Below are positions 44,393 to 57,600 of a DNA stretch of 64,000 bases, one piece after another. The stretch is taken from positions 97,173,071 to 97,237,070 of the forward strand of contig NC_084793.1 in assembly GCF_963169125.1 (NCBI RefSeq), read 5' to 3'. The stretch comes from Humulus lupulus (taxonomy: Eukaryota > Streptophyta > Magnoliopsida > Rosales > Cannabaceae). Under the pieces are notes generated by a model. It worked only from the letters and a program-made list of their open reading frames with translations, had not been told where the DNA came from and searched no databases. The translations under genes were made by a program, and so were the position numbers. Each line of letters begins with the position of its first letter. Within the stretch, counting starts at the first letter, position 1.

Positions 44393-44662
44393 CTACAACT
44401 TATTATCCAAAGCATAAATCTTTGTCCTCAAACTGAGGTTAATTTTTTCCAGGTTACAGTAGACAGTCCTCTCGAATGTCAGTTCCAAATCCTTTTCTTG
44501 GAGCTGCTGCATTAGGTCCTTCACATTTTTCACAAGATCATCCGGAGCCATTTTAAAGTCCATCTGTTCGAACTCATCTGGATCCGGCAAGCCCCAATGC
44601 AGTCGTTGTTCCTCTGGGAACACCTCCCTGTTGCATGAATCGATGGAGGAGTCCGACTCCAT
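44393..44662 (-). CDS. Hypothetical small acidic coiled-coil protein
   Basis: I do not recognise this gene. A frame on the minus strand opens at ATG 44662 (MESDSSIDSCN) and runs 89 codons, with an acidic start, LPDPDEFEQMDFKMAPDDL, and a heptad-rich C-terminal half (VKNVKDLMQQLQEKDLELTF) that looks like a coiled coil. AT-rich sequence resembling a TATA (TACTATATTTA on the minus strand) lies roughly 130 bases upstream. It lies 3.4 kb from the FAR1-like gene and points away from it, so it might be a second gene of the same transposon or an unrelated host exon. No support beyond the frame and its composition. Confidence 0.3.
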   Translation of the reverse strand: MESDSSIDSCNREVFPEEQRLHWGLPDPDEFEQMDFKMAPDDLVKNVKDLMQQLQEKDLELTFERTVYCNLEKINLSLRTKIYALDNKL

Positions 44663-44699
44663 ACAGTGTGATGAGGATAAGCTAAACAACAATTGGGAA

Positions 44700-47600
44700 A
44701 TGTGGATTCGGTGATACTGCTCCCACCTTCTTTTGTGTGTTTTCTTTAGCGGTTTATTAGAAGATAATGTAGGTAGTGATACTTAAATGTAAATATAGTA
44801 TATTAGTGGTACTGATGGGTGGTCTATGGATTTTTTTTTTTACACGTGTTTCAACCACACATGGGCCAGAATAACAAATATAAAAATGTATTAGCTTAAT
44901 AATAAGTACACTCATGTACAGAAAACCATCGTACTATTAATGAACAGTGCATGAGAGCAGTTGAACATGTTTTTATATCCATACTTATATCTTTAACAAT
45001 CTATAATATATGATTAATTATAAAGTGAGACAAAGATATTTTGGTTAAGTTAGTATGTAAGACTTTAGTTTGGAAATTTAATTTGTCTTTTTGTGGCTAA
45101 TATTACCATAATTACAGTTAATTATAGGACCTGGATGATGTCCCGCCCGATACGAAGGCGGGACTTGTGCCATTCCATCATTCAAGCTGTGTATTTTTAT
45201 ATGTTTCAATCGTGTGGCTAAGGAAGTGCTTAAGAAATATAAAGGATATCTTACATTTGACTGACTATTGAGAGGCTATATATATAGGGGTAGCGAACCT
45301 CCTGTAGGTTTTGGAAAAAATCTGACAAATTAAAATACCTAAAATAAAGTTCGAAAAGCTTGTTGTACATGTACTTTTATTTATTATTATGGAAATTTTT
45401 AATATTATAGACGTTTACATTGTACAAACATTTTATACCTCTTATCCATAGATAAGAAAACATCTACAACTATTAATTTGCATTCTCATATGATAATACA
45501 TGGAGGTAATGCTTAATAGAAATACTTCTACAAAAATAAAATAAAATACTACATATAAAGATTACCTTAGTTGATACTAAAGGTCGCATATTAAACATAT
45601 TATTCAAATTACATTACGTAGTTTCTGCGGATACTCCCCGACCTTCATAGAGGTCATCATTTTCATCAGGATCACAACCTATACAACCACCTACTAATTC
45701 TTATAGGCTTGCCGGGTAGGTGAATTTTTGTGCTACTGGGGAAGAGTTGTGGCTGAGGCCACCTTATATAAGTTTATTTTTTTAGATGTTAAACAAATGT
45801 GGGAAAGTAAATCTACTTGAATAACCTGCATAATTTTTAGTCACCACTATAGTTCGATTGGTGTGACCGTATAAAGAAGATGTTAGGATTGAAATAAAAA
45901 TTTGTAACATAGTTGGAAATCTTACTTTACCAATTTGAAAATGGGTTAAGCTGGAAACATTTTGTTTAAGAAATTCTTCAAGTGTCCACGTCTCCTTCAT
46001 CTCTTATTTAGAATCCATTTACATATGGAAGTGATGTGTAAAGATGGGGCTATAAGGTACACTCCAACTTTTCTCTAATTTTCATGTGGACATTGAACAT
46101 ATATCAGTCGGACAATATTGTAGAAAATCAGAGTAATTTATAGAATAAAGAAGGGTGAGTGGGATGGGGGATGGACGGTGTCCTCTGTGGGTCCCAGTAA
46201 TTTGTATGCTATATAGTGAAGGCAAACTCTATTAATATCATGGGAATTGAATGGTCAATGAAAGGCTAATACATTAATAAAAAATATGAACACATTATTA
46301 CAATAATTATGTGCGTCTGAACTGCCCAATGTCTGAAACATTGAATAAGGTCTTCGCGGTACCTGTGCACTGCCGAAAGCTGCCCTGCAGAGAGGCGTGC
46401 AGCAAGCCAGGCTGGGAAAGTGGGCCGGACTTGGACAAACGAGTGGACAAGACATGAAATTAGTAAACTGAAATTATTAGTATGCCCAGTTGTTAACATA
46501 TAGGAAATCACATGTGAGCAGTGCCATAACAGACAAATAATATAGAAACTAAATCTCTGTTGGAAGTGACCACTCAAGCTTTATTTTACTCTTTCATTGG
46601 AAGTGACCACTAAGATAAATTTGGGGTAAAACGTAACTATTATTTTTTTTTCATATGATGAAAAATAAATTAAAGCATTAACTGTATGTTGTATTATTGT
46701 GAATAACTTTCTTATAGATACTAGTAATAAAAAAAAAACAAATTAGAGAGAAGGGAAGGTGGAAACACATAACTCAGACATATTCCACCACTGAAGAAAA
46801 AAAAATTAATAGAACAAAAACACCATTAAACTAGTAATAAAATTTTAAATGATGTGGGGGATTACTATTGGGTAGACATGATTTGGGATTGGAAAATTAG
46901 GCAGGTGATCATGATGCTACTGGAACTGACTTATTTTTACATTAAAGGTTCAGACGTTGGCATCTGGAAATGGTTTAATACACTTGAAAATTATGATCTT
47001 CTTTGGGATACATTGGGCAGTATTCACATAATAGGCCATAATGACTACAGGAGTAATTAAACAAAATTAAATATTTTCCTTAATCTCTTTTTTTTATCCC
47101 ACACTCTAACCCAAACATTACCAAAGGCACAACTCATTCGTGTTTGTCTTCCTCAGACCGGAAAAAGAAAACCAAAAAACTTCAATATTTTTGTAACAAT
47201 CTTGCATGGGGTCGGTCCAAGTCCTCTGTGAATCAATGTGGAGTTAATCGGCGAAAAGAGGGCCCTTGAAAATCGCTCCTAGGGACTCCATCACAGGTTA
47301 TATGCCTCCCACCTTATTTATAAAATTGTAATGTAGTTAACCTTTGCAGGCACCATATACTCTTCAAGATTATTAAAAACGTTGATATACATAATAATTT
47401 TTAACCTCATTACCAAATTTTTTGTGGAATTGATTGAACATTACAATGCATGATTTCTCTTTAAAAAATCAAATGCTTTAGAGTTGTTGAACGTTTCACA
47501 TTAACCAAAGGGAGACATAAAATTTAAAAATTGGTAAAGGTTATACGAGTTACAATATGTTAACATATGACTGAAGTTAGTTGAAAAGAAATGATGGATC

Positions 47601-48113
47601 CTGCTAATTATAGTGTGGCTGAATCTACAGTTAAAAACAAGAATTTTATTAATAGGTTATGTCTGCCGTTAACAAAGAGAAAAAATAAGTTGTATGTAGA
47701 TTCAAATTGGGGTGTAGAAATTGTATTCAATTATAAATTCATGAATAGCTTGGATTTCTCATATGTCAGGTAAATGTTCAGAAAATAGTTGCAGTTATTT
47801 TTAATGTCAGGAGTGAAACTTAATGTAACTCAACTTCTATAGGTACAGAATGAAAATAGGAAAATATTAAACAACATCTTCTAACTACTTTATTGGAACA
47901 ACAGGTAATTAATTCTTTTATAATCAACAACAATAAGGGAAATATATATTATAAGATTATTAAAAAATATATATGTAATCAATAAAGGTGATATGATTTT
48001 TTTATATTGATATCTATGTGAAATTATACCTTGTCAGATAAACTCATACTAGGAGTTGATTTATTTATACACTCATTAACACTAAAATCCTTTATTTTGG
48101 TTATATTTAACAG
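44700..48113. other. Intergenic or 5' region of the FAR1-like gene
   Basis: No recognisable coding region is present. Short frames at 46854-47060 and 47591-47773 lack domains, although the latter is followed by a GTAAAT donor-like site and might be an upstream exon. A GC-rich hairpin lies at 45140-45164. Confidence 0.45.
45140..45164. repeat. GC-rich hairpin
   Basis: GTCCCGCC and GGCGGGAC form a perfect 8-bp stem with a 9-base loop in AT-rich DNA. Confidence 0.6.
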
Positions 48114-48235
48114 GGCGGAAAGTGAAGTGGTTCTTTATAATGGAGAAGAGAATGTGGATGGGGAATTGCAGTTCAGTGAAATGGAAGAAATAAAACAACT
48201 ATATGCAGAAAATAATTTTGAACCGCGAACGTTTC
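48114..48235 (+). pseudogene. FAR1-like gene, N-terminal exon part before element B
   Basis: An exon starts after a TTTAACAG acceptor at 48113 and reads acidic sequence (SEVVLYNGEENVDGELQF, then EEIKQLYAENNFEPR) up to the GTTTC target site of element B. The same frame resumes after the second GTTTC at 59839 with GLDLAELEDPIVLD. The two halves are thus one interrupted exon. Confidence 0.65.
48231..48235. repeat. Target site duplication GTTTC, left of element B
   Basis: It is identical to 59839-59843, right after the 3' LTR. Confidence 0.9.
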
Positions 48236-51200
48236 TGTAGAGTCCCAGAACTTTACTTAGTTTAAATAAAAGAAAGTTCTAGAAACTCTAGAATCTTCCA
48301 AGACCATTAAGAGCATGACACTTGTCACAATCTTGTTTATTTGAGAATTTAAGCATTTTAAGTGGATAATTCAAAAATAGAAGTTTCTAGAAGCTCTAGA
48401 TCCTTCCAGAACTTGCTGGAATCGTGTATTACTCACTCAAACCTGATTAATCAATTCAAATTATGTTGAAAAAGTGCAATTACATGTTTAATATATTCAC
48501 GTATGTCGATATATCGCAGCACAGGGGTCGATATATCGCCTACGAAAGATACGAAAAATACGTCGACTTTGCGCGAATGATCGAACCAGCCTCAGGAATA
48601 CTGGGAGAGGTGATATATCGCCTATAGGGGGCGATATATCGGTCCCACCTATGTATTTTTTAAAGTTCAGTTTTTCAATTTTAAAAATAGCCTTAACCTC
48701 TTGACTTGCCTCTGAACATTTTTGATCGAGTCTTAAGCACCTGTTGAACGAATATTCAAATATTTTTCAATTAATATTCATTATTTTATTCAAGCTAAAA
48801 GGAGGTAGTTTCACTCCTTGAACTCTATAAATAGGACCTAGTACCCAGCCATTTTTCTCATTCTTCAAGCTGTGTTCAGAGCCTCCAAGCAGCTAGGGTT
48901 ACTATAGAGTGATAAACACTTAGGTTGGGATAAAAGTCATCTTAAGCTTCATAAACACTTGGGAAGTAAGATATAGTGTGTTTTCAATATCGAGGTGTAG
49001 TTCAATTCTAGTACATCCAAAGGTATTCCTATTCTTAAGTTCATTTCTGTATGGTTCTTTAGTTTCCTTTAGTTTTCTTTACTCAAATCCCAACTCGTTG
49101 TTTTTTATTCTTGGTTAGGTATATAAGTTCTTTGAACTTAAGGTTTCTTGTCGGTAAGTTTCTTCTTGGTGGTTTAGTTCTCTTCTTTTCATCTCTTTTC
49201 TTTAGAAATACTCACTATTCTTATTGTTGATTTTAGGAGTGTTCCAAATCCCGTCCTTGTTCTCAATTATCCCGGTGTTGGTAAGGAAAATAGGATAGAT
49301 TTGGTATGCTTTTATGTTTTGATATGTTTATGCTATGATATATGTATGATATGTTTTTAGTTTTTAAGTATATGTTTTGTTTAGATAACAAGCATATAAT
49401 TTGTTTAGATAGCAAACATATAACTTGTTTAGATAACAAGTCCCAATAATATATTCCTTGGGCATATGATTGTTTAGATAACGAGCCCCATAAATTTATA
49501 TGACTTGTTTAGATAACTAATCCCCGTAAATTTATGGGCATATGATTGCCTAGCTAACAAGCCCCAAGAAGTATGATGGCCATTATAATACATGTTTTTA
49601 TAGTCTTATGTTATGTTTTATGTTTTATGTTTTATGTTGTATGTGCTAGTAGATTTTCCTTGCAGGGCATTAGGTTGTGTAACGCCCTTGATAGCCAAGA
49701 CCGCTACACTGTGTACTTTTAAATGTGCAAGACTTGCTAATCAATTCATTAATTTGAAAACGTTTCATTAAACATGTATGTGCTAGGGTTAAAAAGGTTT
49801 TGGTCATAAAAGACTCCTTTAATATAATTAGACTGTTATATACATGGGATCCCAAAAGTAACAGAGTTAAAAGAGGGTTTACAGACTTCCAAAAGTACAT
49901 AAACAACTCTTAGCCATACTAAGGAAAAATGGACAATCTTTAGGTCTCGCGTCCCTGCCTAAACCTCAACCGTGGCGACTGAGCAACCGGCCATGTACAT
50001 TCCACCTGCTGAGCTCTCCAATCAAGGCTGATTCAACTTGCCCTTGCCTTTACCTGCACAACGTAGCACCCGTGAGCCAAGGCCCAGCAAGAAAACATGT
50101 GCAACACAAACAGGAATAACAGATATCATACTCACTAATCACGAACTCTCATCAAATAATCCACATTAATTAATCAGCACAAATTCAGAATCATGGATGC
50201 AATCAAACACTTATAACATTTATATCACATAATAATTAGGGTCGAAAACTTAGGCCACACCCTCTTTTTAACCCACTGACTCCGGCTGCTTAAACCGAGC
50301 TCAGTGCATATTAAGCTGTCCTCGGCTACTAGTGGCCGAGCCGCGCCTTGTGCGCTAGTGTAACCCTTGGCACCCTTAGGTCGTTGGTCCACTAAATAGC
50401 TTGCATGGCGTAATACCATCTTTTCAAGCATTCATATTAGGGAACCCTTAGTCCCTTCACATATATACTCAACCAGGTGCAATTTTCTTACCTTTAATCT
50501 TTACGGTTTTAGATTACGAGCAACGCTCCTCAAGCACGATTCGTTCCCGATCCTAAGCGTTTATCACCTAGTCATAACCAAAGCATAAAGTCCCATTAAT
50601 ATTCAAATAAGGGTTTCCGGTTACAAAACTAGCTTCTGGGAATCCGAATTCCACCAAGAACGGTGGTGAAATCGATCCTGAGCATTCTAGACCACATTCC
50701 CATGCCTAAAATCCCCAAAAGTTCACGTTCACAACCAAGTGCTGCGGCCCTTGAAGCTTAGTCACGGCCCTAGCCTTAAAACAGAACCAAGGCTACACTG
50801 GGCAAAGACACGCGCCGCGGCGCCCACCCTTGGTCGAGCCTCCTTGGCTTTTCTTCAACCTAGGGTTGCAATGCTCTAGAACAGAGTCGCGGCCCTTCCC
50901 TTCGTGCCCAGAAAACCCACCATTTCAAAGCTCAAAATCTCAGCCAAAACCACCCCTAAGCTCCATACTTCAACACCCAACATTACCAAAACTCATAGAC
51001 CAACTTAAGCCACACAACTCAACAGAAAATTCAACTCAAAACTCATAGAAATCCCACTCTTAATCACTGAAACTTTAAGACCACAACCACTCAAACTAAC
51101 CAGTCAAAAACCCAAACTCAAACTACTAATTCATAAATTTATGCTTACCTTGCTAATGGAATCCTTCCTCTAACCAAAAACCCAACTGATTCCCAATGTT

Positions 51201-52312
51201 TCCCAGCTCAAGTTCCACCCTAAACATCAATTGGAAAATTACCTCAATAACCAACTGAAAACTCAAGGTTAAACTTCAGAAAACACAGGTTTTAAATCCC
51301 TACCTTAACCTTGATTTGATTCCCCTGAATAAATCTTGAACTAAGCCTCAGAAATCCAGCTCAATTCTCATAAATTCCCAGCTTGTTTCCCTTAAGATTT
51401 CAGTGTTCCTTTTTCCTTGTTTTTCCTTGAGAAAGAGAGAAAAATAGAAGGGCTGAGAAAGAGTCGGTCTAATATTTCTTTCTACGGGTTTCCTCAAGTT
51501 TGTCTTACTCATTAACTTAATCCTAAGGCTCGGGGTGCCGGAAACGTCCCCGAGGGCAAAACGGTAAAATCCCCCAATATTCCTACCTAGACTTCCTAAC
51601 CTCAAATATATCTCCATATATTTATTTTCACAACCCGATAGTCTAATTAGCTACCCAATACCTAAAATCTCCCTGACTTATCCAAAGTCAATTATTAAAT
51701 CTCGTTGTGACTTTTCCCGCTAACTAGCTCTAGGATCGCCTTGAGTCGTGCTCTGGTGATCTACCCACATAATAATGTGGTTCTCATATATATCACATAT
51801 GTATATCACATTATCATCAATATAATCATACAAGCATTATTAATCATATAATCATGCATTTAAGCCAATATATTCATGCAAACCATATTTAATCCAATTA
51901 TGCCTTCCCGGCACACTAATAAATGCCCTTAAGCCTCATTAGCAAATTTGGGTCGTTACAAGCTCACTCCTTTACTTTTATGTATGCAGGAAAATAGTTA
52001 TGGCGGCGGAAGGATTCATGGTAGTTTGGCTTGTGTATTAAGGATAAAGGGATTCGATGGACTACATGACGATTCGAGGATGATGTTTTTTTAGTCTCTT
52101 TAAATTATGTTTTTATGTATTTTCCGCATTTAGCTTTGTAAACAACTTCATTTAATTTAAATTCATGTTTTATTTTAAAGAATGGGATCCCATACCGCTC
52201 ATTTATGTATTTCAATATTTACTTTGGATTTTTAATAAAGTTGTGAATATTTCTTATCTATGTTTTCTCAAAAATAATGGTCCAAGGTCTTAGAATTAGT
52301 TGGGTCATTACA
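48236..52312 (+). repeat. 5' LTR of element B, deleted and interrupted
   Basis: Pieces 48236-49677 and 51961-52312 together make the LTR. After ACTTTACTTAG at 48250 it jumps to TTTAAATAAAAG, skipping the TAG-repeat region present in the 3' LTR. The TATA box is at 48826. The solo LTR sits after GGCATTAGG, at a point where the 3' LTR reads GGCATTAGGCTCACTCC without a break. Confidence 0.93.
49678..51960 (-). mobile_element. Solo LTR nested in element B's LTR
   Basis: The 2283-bp block begins TGTAACGCCC and ends GGGTCGTTACA, with TGTAACG/CGTTACA inverted ends. It aligns with the LTR at 2580-4845 in the same orientation, for example TACATGGGATCCCAAAA and CCACATAATAATGTGGT. No internal region is present. 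Flanks GGTTG and AGCTC do not give a clean target duplication, so one side has mutated or lost bases. Confidence 0.88.
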
Positions 52313-52313
52313 G

Positions 52314-52325
52314 TTGGTATCAGAG
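52314..52325 (+). promoter_or_regulatory. Primer binding site of element B
   Basis: TTGGTATCAGAG follows the 5' LTR by one base and matches the plant initiator Met tRNA primer site. Confidence 0.85.
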
Positions 52326-52390
52326 AAACGGTTCATTCGCATGAAGTTCTCCTTGATACACATGCTCAAGCTCTTAATCTAACCGCCAAT

Positions 52391-52456
52391 GTAAGTGTTT
52401 ATGTTATAGTTATTATGTTTATATGTATAGCTAACGTTTTAGCCTTATGTTTTCAG
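52391..52456 (+). other. Putative intron ahead of the extra ORF
   Basis: CCAAT|GTAAGTG is a good donor, and TTATGTTTTCAG a good acceptor, 66 bases apart and 6 bases before the extra ORF's ATG. Element A keeps the acceptor but has lost the donor by deletion. Short for a plant intron, and untested. Confidence 0.35.
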
Positions 52457-52462
52457 TTAAGA

Positions 52463-52930
52463 ATGTATGGAGCATTAACTTATGGGGATATCCGAGCCAT
52501 TAAGGCCTTAAAAATAATTAGAGAGCCAAGAAATATCGTAGGAGTGCTAGAAAGAATCACTCGGATACTACTCTTGTTCCACAGGGAGATAGGTCACCTC
52601 CAAGCAACTAAGCAAATCATGATAAGAGCTACGGAGGAATATGTTTTAGCGATTACACCGTTTAAAGATTATCCTACTATAATTGCAGCCTTAGAAGATA
52701 TATGGGAGACTATAGATGATGAAGATGAATTATCGGTAGTTATGAGAAATTATTTTCTCATACTTAAGTTCACCTCTAAGATGGAACTCCAATTCACAAA
52801 TGAGCAAAAATATAGAATCTTTACGAATCTTCCTCGAGGGAATTATGAGGCTCAAGATAATGATGACTATGAGGAGATAGATGATGATATGTTAAATGAA
52901 GGATCAGATGTAGAAGATCCCGATTTTTAG
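52463..52930 (+). CDS. Extra acidic ORF upstream of gag (element B copy, intact)
   Basis: An uninterrupted 155-codon frame runs from ATG 52463 (MYGALTYGDIRAIKAL) to TAG 52930, between primer site and gag. It shows basic helices (VLERITRILLLFHREIGHL), a middle segment with ALEDIWETIDDEDEL, and an acidic tail (DDYEEIDDDMLNEG). It is the best-preserved frame in this element, whereas gag and pol of the same copy are full of stops. I do not recognise the domain. By position it could be an accessory protein of the chromovirus or a captured host fragment. The frame may open further upstream, but those codons overlap the LTR and primer site. Confidence 0.6.
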   Translation: MYGALTYGDIRAIKALKIIREPRNIVGVLERITRILLLFHREIGHLQATKQIMIRATEEYVLAITPFKDYPTIIAALEDIWETIDDEDELSVVMRNYFLILKFTSKMELQFTNEQKYRIFTNLPRGNYEAQDNDDYEEIDDDMLNEGSDVEDPDF

Positions 52931-53134
52931 AATAGAGTAGTTTGTTTCTTTATTTTATTTATTATTTTTGCTTTTATGATTGTATGTAGTGAAAATTATT
53001 TTTCCAAATAAATATCATTGTTATTTTGATGACATGTATGGGTTTGATGTTTCTTCTGCAATCATAATAAATGATAAATTTAATAAATAATGACCAAGTT
53101 CGGTGAGGGTGGATACAAATCATTGGACCGGGTT

Positions 53135-53203
53135 CCATATTGAGAGTTAGGGGGCCATAGTAGTGGGAACGATTTTACTGATCCCAACCCTCCCTCAATA
53201 TGG
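53135..53203 (+). other. Conserved stem-loop between extra ORF and gag (element B)
   Basis: CCATATTGAG (53135-53144) and CTCAATATGG (53194-53203) form a perfect 10-bp stem around a loop that can pair again (GTGGGA with TCCCA). The matching structure in element A is at 27952-28020. Confidence 0.55.
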
Positions 53204-53464
53204 TTAACTTTGGAACAACGACAAGTTTCGTGCCTGAGAATTTATTCATATAGGATGATTAGAAACAGACTTAGAAAATAATAAAGATGGGTTATTTTTC
53301 TATGTATAAAAACACACTCTAATGATAAAGAAGGCTTATATAATTTTTCATAAGAAATCATAATTAATAGGTCTAAGTTATTTTTGCTTAGATTAAGTTT
53401 TGCCTTAGAGCCTATTAGGGTAAGTTCTAACATGTTTTTCTCAGCTATTAAAACTCCACTGAAG

Positions 53465-54660
53465 ATGTCGCTCAGAAGGTCTACTCGCACCAATAACACT
53501 GCTTCTGAGAGCAATGAAGACCCTCTAGTTCAAAGAAGGGGAGTGTGTGCAACTGCCAACCGAAATGCACCGCCGCCGGTTGACAACACTGCAAAAATCG
53601 CCAAACTACAACAGCAAGTTGAGGAATTACTGCAGCAACAGTGACAACAGACTCAGCCTCCGCCTCTGCTGCAACCACAGCCTCAGCAAATTGCTTCAAC
53701 ACCCCAACAAGCTGGTCCATATGGGGGATGGCAAATGGCAAATTATGCGCCTTACCCAGCTCAGCACATGGAGCCAACCTACGAGCGGTTTTGTAAGCAA
53801 CACTCTCTAAACTTTGAAGGGACAATAGACCCCTTCGAGGCAGAAGAATGGCTTAGAAATGTGGAGCTGATCCTAGCGCACATGAATCTCGAGAACGCGA
53901 ACCGCATATCCTGCGTCTTGTCTCTGCTTAAAAGAGATCCTAGAATATGGTGGGACTAGTTCAGCAGACTCACGATGTCACCACCATGACTTGGACTAGA
54001 TTTGTGGATCTGTTCCACAAAAAGTACTACAATTCGGCAGTCATCACCACAAGGGTCAAGGAGTTCGCTGGTCTGAAACAAGGGAACTTATCAATAGCAT
54101 AATATGGTTGGCAGTATGACCGATTAGCCAAGTTTGCACCAGAAATGGTTCCAACTGACTTTCTGAGGCTGACTAAGTTTGTTAGAGGATTTCGACCAAA
54201 GATTGAGCTAGGGGTTAAGCAAGCAAACCCGGGAAATACTACCTATGCCGATGTTCTAGAAACGGCAATAGAAGTAGAAAGGCCTTAGGCGAATGTTAGT
54301 AAAGAGGAGGCTAGTAAGCTTGAGCCTAAACAGCAGAGTCAACCTCAGAATGGTCAAAACAACAACCACAACAACAACAACAACCAGTCCAACAACAATA
54401 ATGGTCATAAAAGAAAGCATCCTGACAACAAGCAGTCTGACAATGATAAAAGGGCACGGATGAACAATGGAGGTAATAGGTCAGGTTATGTAGAATACCT
54501 GCAATGTGCTAAGTGCCAAAAGAAACATCCTGGTGGGTGTCATGCAAACACCAAGGGATGCTTCAACTATGGTCAGGAAGGTCACCAAAAGAGGCAGTGT
54601 CCCCAGCTCAAGCCAGAAGGAAAAAGGGAAGACAAGATGGTTCCTTCCATGGTATTTTCC
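53465..54660 (+). pseudogene. gag: Element B gag, decayed
   Basis: It opens at ATG 53465 (MSLRRSTRTN). A TGA at 53642 ends the N-terminal coiled segment (KIAKLQQQVEELLQQQ). The capsid part follows (53735-53959, MEPTYERFCKQHSLNFEGT, RNVELILAHMN) and stops at 53957. Later fragments (54100-54300) are readable with stops. The zinc knuckle near 54565 reads [14 protein letters not shown], so its second cysteine is Tyr, unlike element A. Confidence 0.9.
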
Positions 54661-57600
54661 TTAACCCAAGGAGAAGCTGATGCTAGCAATAAAGTGGTCA
54701 CAGGTCAGATTCCTATCCTCAATAATGTATGTTCAGTATTATTATATTTGAGAGCCACTCACTCATATATCTCGTTAGGAATGATAGAGAAATTAGGCAA
54801 ACCTTGTGAAAGATTTAGAACTAGGTTTGTAACTGGGTTGCCTTCGAGTGAAGTAGTCCTATCATCACGGATAGCACGAGGCGTAACAATCAAGATTGAG
54901 GATGCAGAACTAAAAGGAGACCTGATAGAACTGGAGATCAAAGACTTCAACATGATACTAGGAATGGACTGGCTAGCAATGCATGGCGCAACCATCGACT
55001 GCAAACGCAAGAAAGTGACGTTCGAGACTCCTGACGGCCAGAGACTGTGCTTTATGGCACAAGTTGCAGGACTATGCACACCATTTATATCATCTCTCAA
55101 AGCCCAGAGGATGATAGAAAAAGGATGTCACGCATTTTTAGCCAGTGTCACGGATGTGGTAAAGGAAACACCACTAAAGGTTGGAGACGTTCACATTGTA
55201 AAGGAATTTCCAGAAGTATTTCCTGATGACTTACCAGGGTTGCCGCCGACTTGGGAAATTGACTTCACAATTGAACTAGTACCGAGCACCCAGCCTATCT
55301 CCAAGGCACCTTACCGGATGGCACCTATCAAACTCAAGGAGTTAAAGACACAGCTACAAGAACTCTTAGACTTGGGTATCATTAAACCAAGCCATTCGCC
55401 ATGTGGAGCACCGGTTCTATTTTTGAAGAAAAAGGACGGAAGCAAGCGAATGTGCATAGGGTCTTACCAATGCTCCAGCCTCGTTTATGGATTTAATGAA
55501 TAGGGTCTTTAAGGACTACTTAGATAAATTCATCGTAGTGTTCATCGACAATATCTTGGTGTACTCAAAGGACAAAGTTAAGCACGAGGAACATTTAAGG
55601 TTGATCTTGTTACGACTAAAGGAGCATCAACTTTACGCCAAGTTTAAGAAGTATGAATTTTGGCTTTCGCAAGTCGCGTTCCTCGGCCAAATTGTATCCA
55701 AGGACGGAGTTGCAGTAGACGCATCTAAGGTAGAGGCTGTGAAGGATTGGCCAAGACCAAAGAACGCATCATAGGTAAGAAGCTTTCGTGGATTAGCAGG
55801 TTATTATCGGAGGTTTATAGATGGATTTTCTAAGATAGCCTCTCCACTCACCAACCTGACTCGAAAACAGCAAAGGTTCAACTGGACTAATAAGTGTGAA
55901 GAGAGTTTCTAGTTGCTTAAGGAGAAGCTATGCTTAGCACCAATACTTTGTGTACCGACACCCAATGACAAGTTTGTAGTCTACTGTGATGCGTAGAAGC
56001 AAGGGATGGGTTGAGTGCTTATCCAGAATGACAAGGTGATAGCCTACGCCTCAAGGAAGCTAAAGGAGTACGAGCAACGCTATCCAACACACGATATGGA
56101 TTTGGTAGCGGTGATCTTTGCATTGAAAATTTGGTGCCATTATCTTTACGGATAACAATGTGAGATTTATACGGACCACAAAAGCTTAAATTATTTCTTC
56201 ACTCAGAAGGAGCTCAACATGAGGCAGCGCAGGTGGTTAGAACTAGTGAAGGATTATGACTGCGAAATCCTATACCACCCTAGAAAGGAAAACGTAGTTG
56301 CTGATGCGCTAAGTAGGAAGAGTTATGGAAGTCTAGCAGCACTATCCGAAATAGAAAAGCCGCTACAGTAGGAGCTGATTAGTGCCAGAATAGAAGTAGT
56401 CATTGGTATGCTGGTTAACTTGTCTATCCAGTCAAGTCTATTTGAAGAAATGCAGATTGGGCAGGGCATGATGACACATTAGTAGTAAATATGGATGTAG
56501 TTAAAGAAGGCAAGGCCACAGATTTCTCAATATCAGATATAAGGATCGGATATGTGTGCCGAATGATCAAGGGATTAAGATGAAGATTTTAGAAGAAGCA
56601 CACAATACCCCATTGGTGGCCAGGAATGAAGAAAGATATAGGGGAATTTGTGTCTAAATGTTTAGTATGCCAGCAAGTAAAAGCATAACATCAGCGGCCT
56701 ACAGGCTATTGCAACCACTTAGCATTCCAAAATTGAAATGGGATGATATAGACATGGATTTTGTGACGGGTTTTCCACGAACAAGTAAGTAGCATGATTC
56801 GGCTTGGGTAGAAATAGATTGACTAACCAAGTCAGCTCATTTTCTGCCTGTTAAGACTTCATACATAGCATATCAATACGCAGACATTTATGTTCAAGAA
56901 ATAATACGACTGCATGGAATCAATAAGACAATAGTATCTCATAGAGGATCTGTGTTTACATCGAGATTTTGGGGAAGTTTACAGCAAGCCATGGGTACCA
57001 AGTTAAGTCTTAGTACGGCATTTCATCCTCAGACAGACGGTCAGTCCGAGCGTGCCATACAAATTTTAGAAGATATGTTGCGCGCCTGTGTACTTGATTT
57101 CGGAGGATCATGAATTAATTATTTGCCGCTGATAGAATTCTCCTACAACAATAGCTACCAATCAACAATCGGGATGGCACCCTACAAGCTACTTTATATA
57201 AGAAGGTGTCGATTGTCGTTACATTGGGACGAGGTAGGAGGAAGGCAACTTCTTGGTCCCGAAGTTGTTAGAAAATCTCAAGAAGCAGTAGCGCTGATTA
57301 GAAAACGTATGCTCGCTGCTCAAAGCCGTCAGAAAAGTTGTGCAGATGCCAAGCGACGTGATGTGGAATTCAAAGTCGGAGATCAAGTCTTCCTAACGAT
57401 ATCTCCTATGAAAGGTGTGAAGCGGTTTGGGAAAAAAGGCAAGCTTAGTCCCCTATTTATAGGTCCTTTTGAGATATTGGACAAAGTGGGAGCAGTTGCA
57501 TATAGATTAGCCCTACCGCCAGCTCTAGCAGATAGCCACAATGTGTTCCACTTCTCGATACTACGAAAATATGTGTCAGATCCATCTCTAGTCCTCAAGT

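Noticed and set aside
46255..46577. Minus-strand frames of up to 103 codons
   Set aside because: They overlap each other in different frames and contain no domain or supporting signals.
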